A stretch of DNA of 64,000 bases from Paenibacillus sediminis (lineage in GTDB: Bacteria > Bacillota > Bacilli > Paenibacillales > Paenibacillaceae): positions 62,001-126,000 of the forward strand of contig NZ_JAGGKP010000005.1 of assembly GCF_017873765.1 (NCBI RefSeq), in the 5' to 3' direction. This document shows positions 63,218 through 64,000 of the stretch, one piece after another. The number at the start of each line of letters is the position of its first letter. Position 1 is the stretch's first letter. The notes beneath the pieces were generated by a model. That model was not told where the DNA came from. It saw only the letters and a program-made list of their open reading frames with translations, and made no database searches. The translations under genes and the position numbers were made by a program.

Positions 63218-63222
63218 ATCCG

Positions 63223-64000
63223 TTATCCTTCTAGGAAAATCAAACCGATAAAGTCATCGAATTCGATATTGCCAAAGTAATGATTCAGATCAAAGCCTTT
63301 TAGAGCCGCGCGTACTTCCGATTCATCATAACGTTTATTCCGAAGTGCATTTTCAATATCCGAAACGTCGCCAACGCCGAAGAAATCGCCGTAAATTTTC
63401 ATATTTTGAATACGGCCGTCTTTAATATTCATCCGAAGATCAACAAAGCCAGTAGAGAATTTTTTCGCATGTTTTACATTGCTCTCTGGCGATTCTCCGT
63501 AATTCCATTCCCAATTCTGATAGCGTTCTTTAGAGATTTCATGGATTCTAGCCCAGTCCTCTTCCGTAAGTACATACTGCGGAACCTGATCAGGTTCCAA
63601 CCCGAAAATGTGGCGAAGAAGATTCGCCCGAAACTCTTCGATTGTAATTTTGTGATCCAAAAATTCTGAAATGTTAGCAACACGACTGCGTACCGATTTG
63701 GTGCTCTTAGATTCAAACTTCTCAGGTCTAACATGCAGTGCGGATTGAACGTTCTCCAGCTGTGAATCCAGCATGAGTGTCCCGTGGCTGAACATCCGGC
63801 CGCGAGTCGCAAACTGGGCGTTACCGGATATTTTGCGCTCGCCGACTTGAATATCATTTCGTCCTGTCAGCTCTGCATTTACACCCATTTGTTTCAGAGC
63901 TTCAATGACAGGCTGGGTGAATTTAAGAAAGTTGTTAAAAGATTGTCCATCATCTTTGGTTAAAAAGCTGAAATTGAGGTTGCCTAAATCGTGATATACA
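63223..64000 (-). CDS. lplJ: Lipoate-protein ligase A, N-terminus outside window
   Basis: The reading frame is open from the last base of the window, so at least 259 residues are seen and the N-terminus is missing. VYHDLGNLNFSFLTKDDG near the cut end, followed by MGVNAELTGRNDIQV with GERKISGNAQF, is diagnostic of lipoate-protein ligases. The C-terminal domain, from FSTGFVDLRMNIKDG to the end, is the LplA accessory domain. It attaches lipoate to E2 and GcvH proteins. The EamA gene follows 5 bp later. Confidence 0.93.
   Translation of the reverse strand, partial: VYHDLGNLNFSFLTKDDGQSFNNFLKFTQPVIEALKQMGVNAELTGRNDIQVGERKISGNAQFATRGRMFSHGTLMLDSQLENVQSALHVRPEKFESKSTKSVRSRVANISEFLDHKITIEEFRANLLRHIFGLEPDQVPQYVLTEEDWARIHEISKERYQNWEWNYGESPESNVKHAKKFSTGFVDLRMNIKDGRIQNMKIYGDFFGVGDVSDIENALRNKRYDESEVRAALKGFDLNHYFGNIEFDDFIGLIFLEG

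Overview
The window looks like chromosome of a spore-forming Bacillales bacterium, most likely a Paenibacillus or close relative. Reasons: strong AGGAGG-type ribosome binding sites with many TTG and GTG starts, an H-type small acid-soluble spore protein, Ku/LigD genes near that spore gene, a HrcA/CIRCE-controlled groESL operon, and blocks in the same order as Bacillus subtilis: tsaE-tsaB-rimI-tsaD ... ABC-F ... moaC ... tatA-tatC ... groES-groEL, then ydcC-alr-ndoAI-ndoA, then tex ... sprT-like ... tRNA cluster. The B. subtilis rsb/sigB genes that normally follow ndoA are absent; a MacB-type exporter sits there instead. The genus is an inference from style and gene order, not proven.

Layout. 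1-3035: end of a polysaccharide locus (polymerase/ligase fragment, GT4 glycosyltransferase, GDP-mannose synthesis enzyme). 3078-5013: small Cys-rich protein and a two-gene ABC exporter. 5066-9419 (minus): bactofilin plus M23 peptidase, then a non-homologous end-joining operon with Ku, a stand-alone ligase and a stand-alone polymerase. 9626-10027: two small genes, the second SspH. 10181-13038: t6A tRNA-modification operon. 13039-13394: convergent intergenic region holding an array of DnaA-box-like 9-mers. 13395-18395: ABC-F protein, folate cyclo-ligase, molybdenum cofactor genes, Tat translocase. 18574-20696: CIRCE-groESL. 20790-24461: His/Tyr-rich mini-protein, lipoprotein, alanine racemase, MazEF-type toxin-antitoxin. 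24557-27740 (minus): tripartite MacB-like exporter. 27905-32123: Tex, a broken CGNR zinc-finger fragment, DinB-like protein, hypothetical, SprT-like protein. 32192-34337: six tRNA genes (Asn, Ser, Glu, Lys, Leu, Leu); the two tRNA-Leu(GAG) genes are identical and flank a divergent PAS/XRE gene pair. 34398-38181: nucleoside transporter, glutathione peroxidase, hypothetical, DCC-family protein, secreted nuclease. 38434-48884: a complete-looking monoderm Tad (type IVb pilus) operon ending in an FHA protein. 48898-64000: housekeeping and stress genes (SDR, DUF2621-like, DNase IV, PurU, transketolase, PpnP, beta-hydroxyacid dehydrogenase, Pgi, YigZ, TetR, a CysA-like ATPase, a PhnP-like hydrolase, HAD phosphatase, EamA transporter and a lipoate ligase cut by the window edge).

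How it fits together. Most of the window is conserved chromosomal backbone. The accessory or less explained parts are the Tad locus with a terminator-like hairpin in its leader, the tRNA-Leu-flanked PAS/XRE insert with a paired direct repeat in the shared promoter region, the DnaA-box array, the split LigD, and a few small or decayed genes. No CRISPR array, insertion sequence, prophage or rRNA gene was seen.
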